Shown: in pieces, positions 1-8,402 of the stretch
Numbering within the stretch: position 1 is the stretch's first letter
Layout: every line of letters begins with the position of its first letter
Assembly (NCBI RefSeq): GCF_003852525.1
Contig: NZ_QAJL01000001.1
Location: 2,059,268 to 2,123,267 of the forward strand
Origin: Pedobacter sp. KBW06
GTDB lineage: Bacteria > Bacteroidota > Bacteroidia > Sphingobacteriales > Sphingobacteriaceae
Length of the DNA: 64,000 bases
Direction of reading: 5' to 3'
Made by a program: the position numbers and the translations under genes
Notes under the pieces: model-generated
The model's input: the letters and a program-made list of their open reading frames with translations, nothing else
Told to the model about the DNA's origin: nothing
Databases searched by the model: none

Positions 1-191
1 GCTGGGACACAGAAATGGAAAAAGGTAGAGAGCAAAGATTAATTATGGTTCCGGCAGATATATATGGCCATGATATGATCAATACTGAAGTTTCTCTGGC
101 TGAAAACATGAAAGAAGACAGCAATATATTTGACTTCACAATGCCTTGTCCACCAACCTGTCCACCACCAGACAGTCCATTAGGAGAATAA
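1..191 (+). CDS. C-terminal end of an unknown protein (cut by the window edge)
   Basis: Reading frame 3 is open from the left edge to a TAA at 189-191, giving about 62 residues. The tail is rich in Cys and Pro (CPPTCPPPDSP) and ends in GE. The start lies outside the window. The frame ends 2 bases before the next gene, and the AGGAG of that gene's ribosome binding site lies inside its last codons, so the two may be co-transcribed. No family is recognisable from this fragment. Confidence 0.5.
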   Translation, partial: WDTEMEKGREQRLIMVPADIYGHDMINTEVSLAENMKEDSNIFDFTMPCPPTCPPPDSPLGE

Positions 192-193
192 AT

Positions 194-850
194 ATGTTTT
201 CTAAAATACTAAAAGTAGAATACCTTACTTTAATTTTATCAATGGGCTTCATTTTTTGCCCATTGATACTTTCATTAAAGCATTTCCGATCTTATCCAAA
301 AGAGTTAAAAGTGATGAGTATTCACTTGATACTAATTGCAATTTTAGCCATTTACAGTGCTTCATTATGGATATCCAGCAAAAATAATCTTCCGGTCCTT
401 CACATCTACACCATGATTGAATTCTCTACAATCATGTTATTTTACCAGATCGTTTTTAAAAATGCCATTAATAAGGTCTGGTTCATCGCACTCATTTCCG
501 CGTTTCTTGTCTTTTGTGTGGTCAATGCATTCTTTATTCAAAAATGGCATATATTTAACACTTACCCACGTACGCTTGAAAGCATCATTATTATCAGTAC
601 CTCTCTGTTTTACTATTATAAAATAACCAAACAAACCTTGTACATACAAATTGAGAAAAGTGCTACATTCTGGATCAATACCGGTTTTTTCATTTATTTC
701 TCGGGGAGTTTTCTCTTATTTATGCTTAGTAATTACATTTTGCCATTGAGTCTGAAGTTCAATATGATTGTCTGGCAATTACATGCCTTTCTCTCCTGTG
801 TACTCTACTGTTTAATCTTTATAGGTTTATGGCAACGCAGGAAGGCTTAG
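194..850 (+). CDS. Multi-pass membrane protein preceding a histidine kinase
   Basis: 218 residues, almost wholly hydrophobic, with about seven predicted membrane segments and a basic C-terminus (WQRRKA). I place the start at ATG 194, which has an AGGAG at 182-186 with good spacing. The upstream in-frame ATG at 146 would overlap the preceding gene and has no such site. The last 22 bases overlap the start of the histidine kinase, so the products are probably translated together. A role as a membrane input or partner of the kinase is an inference from position. I do not recognise a named family. Confidence 0.8.
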   Translation: MFSKILKVEYLTLILSMGFIFCPLILSLKHFRSYPKELKVMSIHLILIAILAIYSASLWISSKNNLPVLHIYTMIEFSTIMLFYQIVFKNAINKVWFIALISAFLVFCVVNAFFIQKWHIFNTYPRTLESIIIISTSLFYYYKITKQTLYIQIEKSATFWINTGFFIYFSGSFLLFMLSNYILPLSLKFNMIVWQLHAFLSCVLYCLIFIGLWQRRKA

Positions 851-1617
851 ACGTTTATTTTTTCATGTTTACTGGTATGCTCGTCATGTTCCTGCTGAGT
901 GCTGCCGTTGTGGTGCTCTTTTTTGTATATCAGAAGAAATTCTATAACCAGCAGGTACAATTAAAAGAAACCGAAGCAGATTACCAGCGGAAATTAACCC
1001 GAAACAATATTGAAAAGATAGAAGAAGAAAGACGCAGGGTCGCAAAAGACCTTCATGATGAGGTAGGGAGTATTTTCTCTACACTTGGAATGAAGATCAT
1101 ACAATTTGAAAAAAAACACAATACTTCTTCCGGGAGTATTGAGCTCATTAAAGAAAGTAAACTTCTGGTCGACAAAGGGATTATGAGCGTCAGAAGAATT
1201 TCTCATAACATGATCCCCAATGAACTGGAAATGTTCGGGATTGCAGCTGCAATAGAAGAATTATGTTTCCAGTTTGAAAGCAAGGATGGTTTAGAGGTAG
1301 ATTTTGAGAGTCAGGGCCTGGATAAATGCGGCAATCAGGAAATAGAACTGGCCCTCTACCGCATTACTCAGGAACTGATCAGCAATACGGTAAAACATGC
1401 GGAAGCAAAACGTGTGGAGATTATGCTGGTTTGCAATAATGGTGAAGTGAGCTATGATTATCAGGATGATGGCATAGGCTTTGATCATGAGCAGGTACGC
1501 AGGGGGCTGGGAATACACAATATTACAAACCGGGTGGAAATGAATGGGGGCACTCTGAGCTATCATACCGCTCAAAAAGGATTTGGAGTTTCCATTTACT
1601 TTCCTGTTAAAATTTAA
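829..1617 (+). CDS. Sensor histidine kinase, NarL/DesK type (HisKA_3)
   Basis: 262 residues. One membrane helix at about 12-34 is followed by a coiled linker and a HisKA_3 dimerisation domain with phospho-acceptor His76 in the motif KDLHDEVG. The ATPase domain has the N box (ELISNTVKH, Asn186), a G1 box DDGIGF at 213-218 and a G2 box GLGIHN at 226-231. There is no periplasmic sensor domain, so the signal probably comes through the membrane segment or the neighbouring membrane protein. It overlaps the upstream gene by 22 bases and lies 3 bases before the response regulator, its evident partner. Confidence 0.93.
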   Translation: MATQEGLDVYFFMFTGMLVMFLLSAAVVVLFFVYQKKFYNQQVQLKETEADYQRKLTRNNIEKIEEERRRVAKDLHDEVGSIFSTLGMKIIQFEKKHNTSSGSIELIKESKLLVDKGIMSVRRISHNMIPNELEMFGIAAAIEELCFQFESKDGLEVDFESQGLDKCGNQEIELALYRITQELISNTVKHAEAKRVEIMLVCNNGEVSYDYQDDGIGFDHEQVRRGLGIHNITNRVEMNGGTLSYHTAQKGFGVSIYFPVKI

Positions 1618-1620
1618 AAT

Positions 1621-2292
1621 ATGAACAGATTGATAAGAATAGCAGTTACCGATGATCAGCTAATGTTTAGGGAATGCCTCGTGAATAACATCAAAAGCTT
1701 CGGTAATATGGAAGTGATGTTCGAGGCAGGAAACGGTATAGAGTTATTAAATGCGATGAACGACTGTGGCGAACTGAAGCCGGATATCGTGTTGATGGAC
1801 CTGAACATGCCGGAAATGAACGGAATGGAAGCCACGAGGAAGTTGAAGACATCCTTTCCTGATGTGAGGGTAATTGTCTTGTCGGTTCATGGGGAAGAGA
1901 AACACATCACCAGGATGATTCAGCAGGGGGTAAACGGTTATATCGCGAAAAACTCTGAACTAAGTGAGCTTAAAAATGCGATAGAAACCACCTTTCACAA
2001 TGGTTTCTATTTTAATGAAATGGTCTTAAAAACGCTGCAATCCGGTAAGTTGCTCAACAAAGCGAATGTCAGGGGCTTCGACGCCAGTTCCTCACTAACT
2101 CAACGGGAAAAAGAAATCCTCAACCTGATTTGTCAGGAATTTACGACGGCTGAAATTGCAGATCAACTTTCTATCAGCTTACGAACAGTTGATGGTCACC
2201 GAAATAACCTGCTGGTAAAAACCGGGGCCAAAAACGTAGCAGGCCTTGTGGTTTTCGCTTTTAAAAATAAAATTATTGACGCAGATCTATAG
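1621..2292 (+). CDS. LuxR/NarL-family response regulator
   Basis: 223 residues. The receiver domain has the acidic pair Asp11-Asp12, phospho-acceptor Asp60 in VLMDLNMPEMNG, Ser88 at the switch position and Lys110. The C-terminal LuxR-type helix-turn-helix at about 159-215 has the typical LTQREKEIL start and the recognition helix region ISLRTVDGHR. It follows the kinase by 3 bases and completes a two-component system. Its 3' end overlaps the convergent DinB gene by 20 bases. The target genes cannot be told from the sequence. Confidence 0.95.
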   Translation: MNRLIRIAVTDDQLMFRECLVNNIKSFGNMEVMFEAGNGIELLNAMNDCGELKPDIVLMDLNMPEMNGMEATRKLKTSFPDVRVIVLSVHGEEKHITRMIQQGVNGYIAKNSELSELKNAIETTFHNGFYFNEMVLKTLQSGKLLNKANVRGFDASSSLTQREKEILNLICQEFTTAEIADQLSISLRTVDGHRNNLLVKTGAKNVAGLVVFAFKNKIIDADL

Positions 2293-2809
2293 TCCCTGCT
2301 GTATCCTTCAGCTTTTGGGAAATATTTCTCAATTGATGTGAATGTCGCTGGCTATGATAAATGACAAAGTAAATGGCCTCCCATCTGGTAAAATAACCAT
2401 ATCCAGGTAACTCGAATGCCATACAGATTTTGCTCAGGTCTAACGTATTAATCACAACTGCAAACCTGGCTTTTAGATCTTCAATGACATTGAGCAAAAC
2501 AGCTTTATTGTAAACTCCTGCTTTAGGCAGGATAAAGTCCGGCGACTGCATTTTGGTTGTAAAATCCAGAAAATCAGCTTTAACCTGCTCCACCTTCTGG
2601 TCCACAGGACGGTCAGCTTCTTTATCCGGCCCGTGGATTATTTCTAAAAACCCTGAGTTTGACAGGTTCAGATGTCTAACCACCTGTGCAGCTGTCCAGC
2701 TCCCTTCAAAAGGAATACAGTTGATGTCATCCTGACTAAAAGAGGAAACCAATCCCGATAAAACAGTCATCGTTTCCTCCATCTCTTTAACGATCTTTTC
2801 CTTGTCCAT
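2273..2809 (-). CDS. DinB-superfamily protein
   Basis: 178 residues with the four-helix DinB/YfiT-like pattern: an N-terminal helix, VVRHLNLS with a candidate metal-binding His, and a C-terminal YHSQRHSHQLRNI carrying the later histidines. Members are often metal-dependent thiol transferases or uncharacterised stress proteins; the substrate is unknown here. It is the second gene of a pair of DinB-like genes, 3 bases after the first, and it converges on the response regulator with a 20 base overlap. Confidence 0.85.
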   Translation of the reverse strand: MDKEKIVKEMEETMTVLSGLVSSFSQDDINCIPFEGSWTAAQVVRHLNLSNSGFLEIIHGPDKEADRPVDQKVEQVKADFLDFTTKMQSPDFILPKAGVYNKAVLLNVIEDLKARFAVVINTLDLSKICMAFELPGYGYFTRWEAIYFVIYHSQRHSHQLRNISQKLKDTAGTIDLRQ

Positions 2810-2812
2810 CTG

Positions 2813-3331
2813 TTATTTTTTTTCAGGTTCCATTGGATATCTCATCGCGTCGTAACCAAGCAACCTGCGCCAAAGACCGATTTGTCCGATGCAATAAGAC
2901 TCTCTGTGAATGATGAAGAAAACCCAATCGAAGAAAGTCATTTCTCCACCTGGCATTGGAATGATGCTGTCCAGTTTCTCCTGGCTTACCGCTAATAATG
3001 CGGTTCGTAATTTCGGAGAAATTTCGAGCCAATCTTGTTTAAAACTGGCCAGCGAAGGATAAGTCAGCTGATCCTGGACTCCTTTATGCCCTTCAAACAA
3101 AGCGGCAGCTTTTTGCTGCTCCTCAATGTTCAAAGCATTGGCCAGGTCAAACCTTTCCTGCACGAGGCTTCCGGTAAGCCAGGCCACATGATTTGCTTTT
3201 GTATTCAACCGGTTATGTGCGTCCTTCTCCGAAATGTTTTCTATTACATTAGAAAACAATGTGGTATGCAGGTCATACAGTAAAATAAACCCTTCGATGA
3301 ATGCTTTTTTATCTGTTTTTAGTGCTTCCAT
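2813..3331 (-). CDS. DinB-superfamily protein
   Basis: 172 residues. HVAWLTGSLVQERF in the middle and HRESYCIGQIGLWRRLLG near the end match the His-containing helices of the DinB fold. It is distinct in sequence from the downstream DinB protein, so the two are at most distant paralogues. They form a two-gene unit (3 base gap), which suggests a joint, still unknown, role. The 116 bases upstream hold no clear TAnnTTTG promoter. Confidence 0.83.
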   Translation of the reverse strand: MEALKTDKKAFIEGFILLYDLHTTLFSNVIENISEKDAHNRLNTKANHVAWLTGSLVQERFDLANALNIEEQQKAAALFEGHKGVQDQLTYPSLASFKQDWLEISPKLRTALLAVSQEKLDSIIPMPGGEMTFFDWVFFIIHRESYCIGQIGLWRRLLGYDAMRYPMEPEKK

Positions 3332-3447
3332 TTGGTTAGATTTTGAGATTCAAAAATTATTTGATTAACAATACCTAAGTTAACGTTAAATCAGAAGCTC
3401 AAGGGGTGTCGTAAATGTCAATCTTAGGGGGCATTCGAGACAAACAA

Positions 3448-4116
3448 TTAAGAAACAAACTGCCCGCTAAGCAAATGGTCTTTAGCTTCCATTAAATCCC
3501 CAAACAAGCGGTCGGCGATCTGAAGTGACTCCTGCGTATCTGTATTGCTTTGGATCGCAAAACACCTGATCCCGGCGGCCTTTGCGGCTTTAACCCCATT
3601 GATCGTATCTTCAAATACCAAACAGTCTTCTTTTGACAGTCCCAGCGCTTCACAACACTTATTATAGCTCTCCGGAGCGGGTTTGTTATGCTGTACCTCA
3701 GATCTTGTGATCATCAGGCTGAAATAAGATCTTAAACCATTTCTGTCGAAAATGGCCTCCACATCTTCACGGGGACTGGAAGTCACAATAGCAAGCACCA
3801 AACCCTGCTCGTGAAAAAATTTAATGACCTCTAATGCGAAAGGCATCAGGTTGACATCTTTGGTCTTCAACCTTTCCAGCGTAAGGGCCTCCCTTCTTTT
3901 TATGACTTCAGGTAAGGAAGCGCTGATCGCATACTTTTCCAGTAAATTACCGGCATTAACAGGTAAAGGGATCCCTGCATAATTCTTCAGCCAATCGGGA
4001 TAGGTTAACTGAACCCCATACTCCTCCAGAATTTCATTCCAGCATTCATAATGGAAATATTCAGAATCGATGAGTGTCCCATCCAAATCAAATAAAATTG
4101 CCTTTATATTCTTCAT
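3448..4116 (-). CDS. HAD-superfamily hydrolase, beta-phosphoglucomutase-like
   Basis: 222 residues with all HAD motifs: motif I FDLDGTLID (Asp10 nucleophile, Asp12 acid/base), motif II IVTSSP, motif III Lys in HNKPAPESY and motif IV VFEDTINGV. The helical cap between motifs I and II is of the beta-phosphoglucomutase/phosphatase class. It probably acts on a small phosphorylated metabolite in the cytoplasm; whether it is a mutase or a phosphatase cannot be told. It is divergent from the Lrp-type regulator. Confidence 0.9.
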   Translation of the reverse strand: MKNIKAILFDLDGTLIDSEYFHYECWNEILEEYGVQLTYPDWLKNYAGIPLPVNAGNLLEKYAISASLPEVIKRREALTLERLKTKDVNLMPFALEVIKFFHEQGLVLAIVTSSPREDVEAIFDRNGLRSYFSLMITRSEVQHNKPAPESYNKCCEALGLSKEDCLVFEDTINGVKAAKAAGIRCFAIQSNTDTQESLQIADRLFGDLMEAKDHLLSGQFVS

Positions 4117-4223
4117 GTTTTTTTTATATCCGCTAATATATTTCTTTTATACTTAGTTGCCAGCACCATCAAAAACTGTCCGACAAAACACACACCAAAG
4201 AATTAAAATCATATTTTTAAATA

Positions 4224-4231
4224 TAATTTTG
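4224..4231 (+). promoter_or_regulatory. Candidate TAnnTTTG (-7) element for the Lrp-like gene
   Basis: TAATTTTG matches the Bacteroidota -7 consensus exactly and lies 32 bases before the start codon. No TTTG -33 element is found at the usual distance in this very AT-rich stretch, so the call is weak. Confidence 0.3.
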
Positions 4232-4263
4232 AATATTATTCTGATTTTGTATAAATTTATAGA

Positions 4264-4743
4264 ATGATAATCGAAAACAACATCAGTTTAGATAAGATTG
4301 ACCTGGCGATTTTAAGGTTAATGCAGGAAAATTCAAGGATCTCCAATGTTCATATGGCGAAAGAACTGGAAATGGCACCCTCTGCGGTTTTGGAGCGGGT
4401 AAAAAAACTGGAACAGAAAAATGTAATTACCCAGTATACGGCAAGGATCAATCCTGTTGCTGTCGACCTGAAATTACTTGCCTTCATCTCCCTGAAAGCA
4501 TCTCACAGCATTGGTTGTATGGATACGGCAAATGAACTTTCGAAACTCAAAGAGGTTCAGGAAGTCCACATTATTGCCGGCGACGACTGCTATCTGGTAA
4601 AGGTCAGGACTACAGATTCGGCTTCGCTCATGGCTTTAATGCGCAATTCATTTAGCAAAATCCCGAACATACTTTCCATCCGAACCACGATTGTACTGGA
4701 AACAGTAAAAGAAGAACAACAATTGGTCATCCCTGAAAAATAA
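4264..4743 (+). CDS. Lrp/AsnC-family transcriptional regulator
   Basis: 159 residues. The N-terminal winged helix-turn-helix (LDKIDLAILRLMQENSRIS through APSAVLERVKKLE) is followed by a RAM ligand-binding domain (VQEVHIIAGDDCYLVKVR). Family members respond to amino acids or related small molecules and form octamers. The DMT exporter follows after only 8 bases, so this regulator probably controls that exporter, its own transcription and perhaps the divergent HAD gene. The effector is not known. Confidence 0.93.
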   Translation: MIIENNISLDKIDLAILRLMQENSRISNVHMAKELEMAPSAVLERVKKLEQKNVITQYTARINPVAVDLKLLAFISLKASHSIGCMDTANELSKLKEVQEVHIIAGDDCYLVKVRTTDSASLMALMRNSFSKIPNILSIRTTIVLETVKEEQQLVIPEK

Positions 4744-4751
4744 CCCATCCT

Positions 4752-5726
4752 ATGACACACCTGAATAAAACCGCCTCTCCCCTCCTGGTCTACCTGGCTT
4801 TTGCCACTGTTTATATCGTATGGGGCTCTACTTATTTTTTCATTCAGAAAGCACTTGCAGGCTTTCCTCCGTTTATCCTGGGTACTTTTCGTTTCCTCGT
4901 TGCCGGAGCATTACTGATGATGTGGTGCCGTTTCAAAGGAGAGCAGATCTTTGACAAGAAAAATATAAAATATGCAGCAATAAGCGGTTTTTTAATGCTT
5001 GGTGTTGGAAATGGCATTGTCATTTGGGTAGAACAGTTTATTCCAAGTGGCTTGGTTGCGATCATGGTGGCCTCCGCTGCCATCTGGTTTGTGATTCTGG
5101 ATAAACCAAAATGGAAAGAAAACCTGAGCAGCAGATCTACCATAGCAGGCCTGATCATTGGCTTTATTGGCGTGATTCTATTGTTTGGCGAACAGATCAT
5201 CCATTCGCTGAATACCAGCCAAAGCAATATGCAGATTTTAGGAATGGCTTTATTGATGATCGGCCCAATTGCATGGGCTGGCGGGTCTTTGTTCTCCAAA
5301 TATAAATCTGATCCAAAGAGTTCCGTTGCCGTGAACACGGCATGGCAAATGATTGCTGCAGGAATTGCTTTCATCCCGGGCAGCTTTTTGAGTTCAGAAT
5401 TCAAGGGTTTTCATTGGGAGAGCATTCCTATGGATGCCTGGCTATCGATCGGTTACCTGATCATCTTTGGCTCAATTGCAGCTTTTAGTGCTTATGTATG
5501 GCTATTAACTGTTCGCCCTGCAACACAGGTGAGTACCTATGCCTATGTAAATCCGGTAGTTGCGGTATTGCTCAGTGTTTGTTTTACAAACGAAAAAGTA
5601 ACGCTGATCCAGATTTTAGGGCTGGTTGTAATTCTGGCAAGCGTGCTCCTGATTAACCTGGTTAAATATAGAGCCGGTGCGAAGTCCATTCCTGCCAATC
5701 CGGAATTGCAGGTTTCCAAATCATGA
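4752..5726 (+). CDS. EamA-family (DMT superfamily) transporter
   Basis: 324 residues with ten predicted membrane helices in two EamA halves. The first half opens with FATVYIVWGSTYFFIQKAL, and the second contains the repeat-like WAGGSLFSKY. Relatives export amino acids or other metabolites across the inner membrane. It is the second gene of the Lrp-exporter operon and is followed at once by a strong bidirectional hairpin. An amino-acid substrate is an inference from the Lrp partner. Confidence 0.92.
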   Translation: MTHLNKTASPLLVYLAFATVYIVWGSTYFFIQKALAGFPPFILGTFRFLVAGALLMMWCRFKGEQIFDKKNIKYAAISGFLMLGVGNGIVIWVEQFIPSGLVAIMVASAAIWFVILDKPKWKENLSSRSTIAGLIIGFIGVILLFGEQIIHSLNTSQSNMQILGMALLMIGPIAWAGGSLFSKYKSDPKSSVAVNTAWQMIAAGIAFIPGSFLSSEFKGFHWESIPMDAWLSIGYLIIFGSIAAFSAYVWLLTVRPATQVSTYAYVNPVVAVLLSVCFTNEKVTLIQILGLVVILASVLLINLVKYRAGAKSIPANPELQVSKS

Positions 5727-5753
5727 GTACGAAATCGCATATAACATCATAAA

Positions 5754-5786
5754 AACCCTGTTCAGGACCTGATCCTGAACAGGGTT
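5754..5786. terminator. Bidirectional intrinsic terminator
   Basis: A perfect 14 bp stem (AACCCTGTTCAGGA and its complement) encloses a 5 base loop between the convergent transporter and Rnk-like genes. On the minus strand it runs into TTTTTATG, a fair U-tract; on the plus strand the tract is weaker. Confidence 0.85.
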
Positions 5787-5796
5787 AAATACCTGG

Positions 5797-6198
5797 CTAT
5801 CCCAGTTTTGTCACCTCTTCTATCTGGTAAGCTTTAATTCCATCAGCCATTTCCCATTGCAGCTTAGACCCTTTAACGTAGCCTAACATTGCAACACCGA
5901 TTGGCGATAAGATCGAAAGGGTCTTATGCTTATCCCTTGCTTTTCCGGGAGCCACCAGGGTATAAGTAAATTCATGTCCCGACTCCAGCTCCTTTACCCG
6001 GACACGGGTATCTACAGTCACCACGTCTTCCGGTAATTCTTTTCTTAATACCTGTCTCGCATAGCGAAGTTCCAGCTTTAATTTTTCTTCATTGAATTTG
6101 CTTAACTTTCTTCTCCTGATGTGGTCTTTTAACAAGTCAAAAATTCCTGTTGATAATATAATGGGGGTATTGTCTATTTTTAATGAGGTCGTATTCAT
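5797..6198 (-). CDS. Rnk/GreA-type C-terminal domain protein (RNA polymerase secondary-channel factor-like)
   Basis: 133 residues from ATG 6198. A short N-terminal helical region (EEKLKLELRYARQVLRKELP) is followed by a GreA/Rnk C-terminal FKBP-like domain: DVVTVDTRVRVKE, LSILSPIGVAMLGY and LQWEMADGI. Length and layout match Rnk rather than full-length GreA, which has a long coiled coil. Rnk-like proteins bind RNA polymerase or affect nucleoside diphosphate kinase levels. The frame stays open upstream to 6552, but homology-like sequence begins only at about this Met, so I reject the longer form. A start at 6333 (178 residues) remains possible. Confidence 0.8.
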   Translation of the reverse strand: MNTTSLKIDNTPIILSTGIFDLLKDHIRRRKLSKFNEEKLKLELRYARQVLRKELPEDVVTVDTRVRVKELESGHEFTYTLVAPGKARDKHKTLSILSPIGVAMLGYVKGSKLQWEMADGIKAYQIEEVTKLG

Positions 6199-6314
6199 GT
6201 ATGTATGGATAAACGGGTTAAATAATCTGATTAATCTTGCTGCCCCAGTCTGAAACTCAACTGGGGCCAAATCATCAAAATCCCGGCTCCTCCTGATTAA
6301 TTTTTCCATCTTTT

Positions 6315-6500
6315 CTAAGGATTTATCTTCCATTTCAGCAATAGCAATTGTATTTCCGTCAGCGGTACGAAAAGGGCAATAGAAAAGCCAGGCCATATTG
6401 GTTTTAGCAATAGGGTTGCAAGCAATAAAACGCATAGGTTTAGTAAAGAAACCAGCATAAGAACAATCCCAAAAAGGGATGCCATGTCCAATTTTTCCAT
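6315..6500 (-). CDS. Possible small two-helix membrane protein
   Basis: 61 residues with two Leu-rich hydrophobic stretches split by KPIWPG, ending in LLLLKWKINP. Codon choice looks like that of neighbouring genes. There is no clear ribosome binding site, and it overlaps the open upstream extension of the Rnk-like frame. It could be a chance ORF; I list it because the 568 bases between the Rnk-like and AlkZ-like genes otherwise hold little. Confidence 0.35.
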   Translation of the reverse strand: MEKLDMASLFGIVLMLVSLLNLCVLLLATLLLKPIWPGFSIALFVPLTEIQLLLLKWKINP

Positions 6501-6572
6501 GATAGAAAAACAAAAAGATAAAAGAAAAAGGAATTAAGGTAATCATCCCCAAACCTTTAGAAAGGCCGGGGC

Positions 6573-6722
6573 TTAATTAATAAAGTCCTTACTGCTTTTA
6601 AGAAAAGAATCCCCCAAACGATATTGCAGGGAGAGAAAACGGCAGAACATAGCGGTTGCTGTCCGCAATTGCGTAGCAAACTGATCGTTGTATGTTTTGT
6701 TTAACTGCCTTTTAGAATTCAT
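6573..6722 (-). CDS. Possible 49-residue small protein
   Basis: ATG at 6722 opens a 49 codon frame ending at TAA 6573-6575. It encodes a basic N-terminus (MNSKRQLNKTYND) and a mostly helical body, with no membrane segment. A TATCTTTG promoter element lies only 5 bases upstream, which would give an almost leaderless message. No family is recognised. Confidence 0.4.
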   Translation of the reverse strand: MNSKRQLNKTYNDQFATQLRTATAMFCRFLSLQYRLGDSFLKSSKDFIN

Positions 6723-6727
6723 TAAGA

Positions 6728-6735
6728 CAAAGATA
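6728..6735 (-). promoter_or_regulatory. TAnnTTTG element before the 49-residue ORF
   Basis: Read on the minus strand this is TATCTTTG, an exact match to the Bacteroidota -7 consensus, 5 bases before the ATG at 6722. No -33 TTTG is visible at 18-20 bases. Confidence 0.35.
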
Positions 6736-6766
6736 GCCCAAATGCCCCGATATAAAAAATGTTGCC

Positions 6767-7849
6767 TCAGGCTGGTTTAATGTATTCGATCTCTTTATCG
6801 AGAAATGCAGCGAATTTTAAGGCCGTTTTTTTTGTTAGATCCAGGACCTCTGCCGATACCGCTTGAAAAAACTGCGCCTCAAAAGAAACCTTATTTTTCT
6901 TTATTGTCCGCTTCCAGATCCCTTTCACCTGTCCTCCGACTACAATGACCGGATGAAAAATCCCATTATTGGTAAATGCTTTAGCGTGATGCGTTAGGGG
7001 AAATGCCGCAGTTCTATCTTTATAACTGATCAGAAACTCATCAAAAGCAGGCAACAGATGTACAGAAGAGCTTGCAGGGGCTGATCTGGAAAAATTTTCA
7101 GGGAACCAGAATTCCTGACCGGCAATCGTTTCAGAAATGAAACCAGGTTTTATCATCTCCAGCGCTCTTTTTGCTGCAGTTATGGGTAAGCCCGACCACC
7201 AGATAAAGTCGTTGAGGCTCGCCGGACAATGGCTTGAAAAATACCTGAACGCCAATTTTGCCAATGCCTCATCCCTGCCAATTGAAACCGGTCTCGGCAC
7301 CCGATCGCCAAGAATCGCATAGGTCTGATTTTTATCTCTTTTTATTCCGCTGCATAGAATCCCCTCCAGCTCTGCCAGAAAAATAAGGTGAGACCAGCGG
7401 TCTTTATCGCCGCCCACCTTATTTTGCTCCATTTCGAAATACAATTCCTCCCTGGTTAAGTATTGTTGCTTTGCAAAAGCAGATTCGATAACATGATTGC
7501 TTTTCAGGCAAACCCCGGCATCTATGCCCAGTTCCTTAAGCCTCGATCCGGACTTTATCCTGACCTGTGCTGCTGTGAGTTCCAGCATCCACCAGATATC
7601 ATCTGCAGAGACCAGGTGCCAGGTTGGCCGCAGCAGGTGTGTTCTCAGGATGGCTCCGCTATCAATCTCTTCCTGAATCAATTTTTCCCTGGCCTCCGGG
7701 AGCCTCAATCCAATTCCCCAGGTTGCCATTGCATAATCCTGAGCCTGCATTGCCCCCATCCAGGATACCAGGTCCTTTGCCTGTTTAAAGGAACCTGATT
7801 CGATCTGCTGGTTTACTAACCTGATATTGGAAACATCCTCCAGGTTCAT
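6767..7849 (-). CDS. Winged-helix DNA glycosylase-like protein (AlkZ/YcaQ family, HTH_42)
   Basis: 360 residues from ATG 7849; the GTG one codon earlier is less likely. The pattern of tandem winged helices, with conserved segments LRTHLLRPTWHLV and WWSGLPITAAK, fits the HTH_42 family. Near the N-terminus MGAMQAQDYA contains Gln35-x-Gln37, the QxQ pair that is catalytic in AlkZ-type glycosylases, which remove bulky or crosslinked alkylated bases. It is likely an intracellular DNA repair enzyme; the exact lesion is unknown. It lies 3 bases downstream of a small lipocalin-like gene on the same strand. Confidence 0.85.
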   Translation of the reverse strand: MNLEDVSNIRLVNQQIESGSFKQAKDLVSWMGAMQAQDYAMATWGIGLRLPEAREKLIQEEIDSGAILRTHLLRPTWHLVSADDIWWMLELTAAQVRIKSGSRLKELGIDAGVCLKSNHVIESAFAKQQYLTREELYFEMEQNKVGGDKDRWSHLIFLAELEGILCSGIKRDKNQTYAILGDRVPRPVSIGRDEALAKLAFRYFSSHCPASLNDFIWWSGLPITAAKRALEMIKPGFISETIAGQEFWFPENFSRSAPASSSVHLLPAFDEFLISYKDRTAAFPLTHHAKAFTNNGIFHPVIVVGGQVKGIWKRTIKKNKVSFEAQFFQAVSAEVLDLTKKTALKFAAFLDKEIEYIKPA

Positions 7850-7852
7850 CAC

Positions 7853-8320
7853 TTATTCTTTTGATTTTACATATTTCTCAATGATCTCTCTGTCTACCCC
7901 AATTTTTTCATCTTTTTCCATTCCACGCTGGATCAGGGTATCTTTTTTTAAGGTCACCGTAAATGTGAAAGTCTTATTTTCCCATTCTCTGTAATTACAA
8001 TATTCCAGGTGTTCGGTATATTGATTTCCTTTTAAGGTATACTTCCCTCCTCCGGCTACAAAGACAGGAGTCCCCTCTTTGCCCATTTTCAGGTCGTGGT
8101 TCAGGAAAGCAAAATGAGTATCATTGATGATCTTTATTTGCCTCTGGCCTTTCCTGTAATCTGTAAAGGTCGTATCACCTTTCTGAATGGTAACACCTGA
8201 GACCAGTTCCCAGGTTCCTTTAATGGGAACATCTTTAATGGTATGGTTTGAATTATTCCCATATTTTAAGACCGGAACCAGTGCTGTTGTTAATAAAAGA
8301 GCGCCAATTTTTAAATTCAT
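7853..8320 (-). CDS. Secreted lipocalin-like hypothetical protein
   Basis: 155 residues from ATG 8320, which begins a signal-like sequence (MNLKIGALLLTTALVP). A frame extension to 8347 would put a charged stretch before it. The body starts with IKGTWELVSG, the typical opening of Bacteroidota lipocalin-like (DUF4488-type) domains, followed by alternating beta strands. It is probably periplasmic and its ligand is unknown. It is co-oriented with and directly upstream of the AlkZ-like gene. Confidence 0.7.
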   Translation of the reverse strand: MNLKIGALLLTTALVPVLKYGNNSNHTIKDVPIKGTWELVSGVTIQKGDTTFTDYRKGQRQIKIINDTHFAFLNHDLKMGKEGTPVFVAGGGKYTLKGNQYTEHLEYCNYREWENKTFTFTVTLKKDTLIQRGMEKDEKIGVDREIIEKYVKSKE

Positions 8321-8402
8321 CTTCGTTGATTTATTGGTTTTAAACAATTTAATGTTTCACTAAAATATTAAAAATACCTTTTAAGTATAACATTAATTTT
8401 CA

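Noticed and set aside
146..193. Longer start for the first membrane protein (ATG 146)
   Set aside because: It overlaps the preceding frame, encodes a polar non-homologous stretch and has no ribosome binding site, while ATG 194 does.
6199..6552. N-terminal extension of the Rnk-like protein
   Set aside because: The extension does not resemble Rnk or GreA and overlaps a more plausible small membrane ORF; the known fold starts near Met at 6198.
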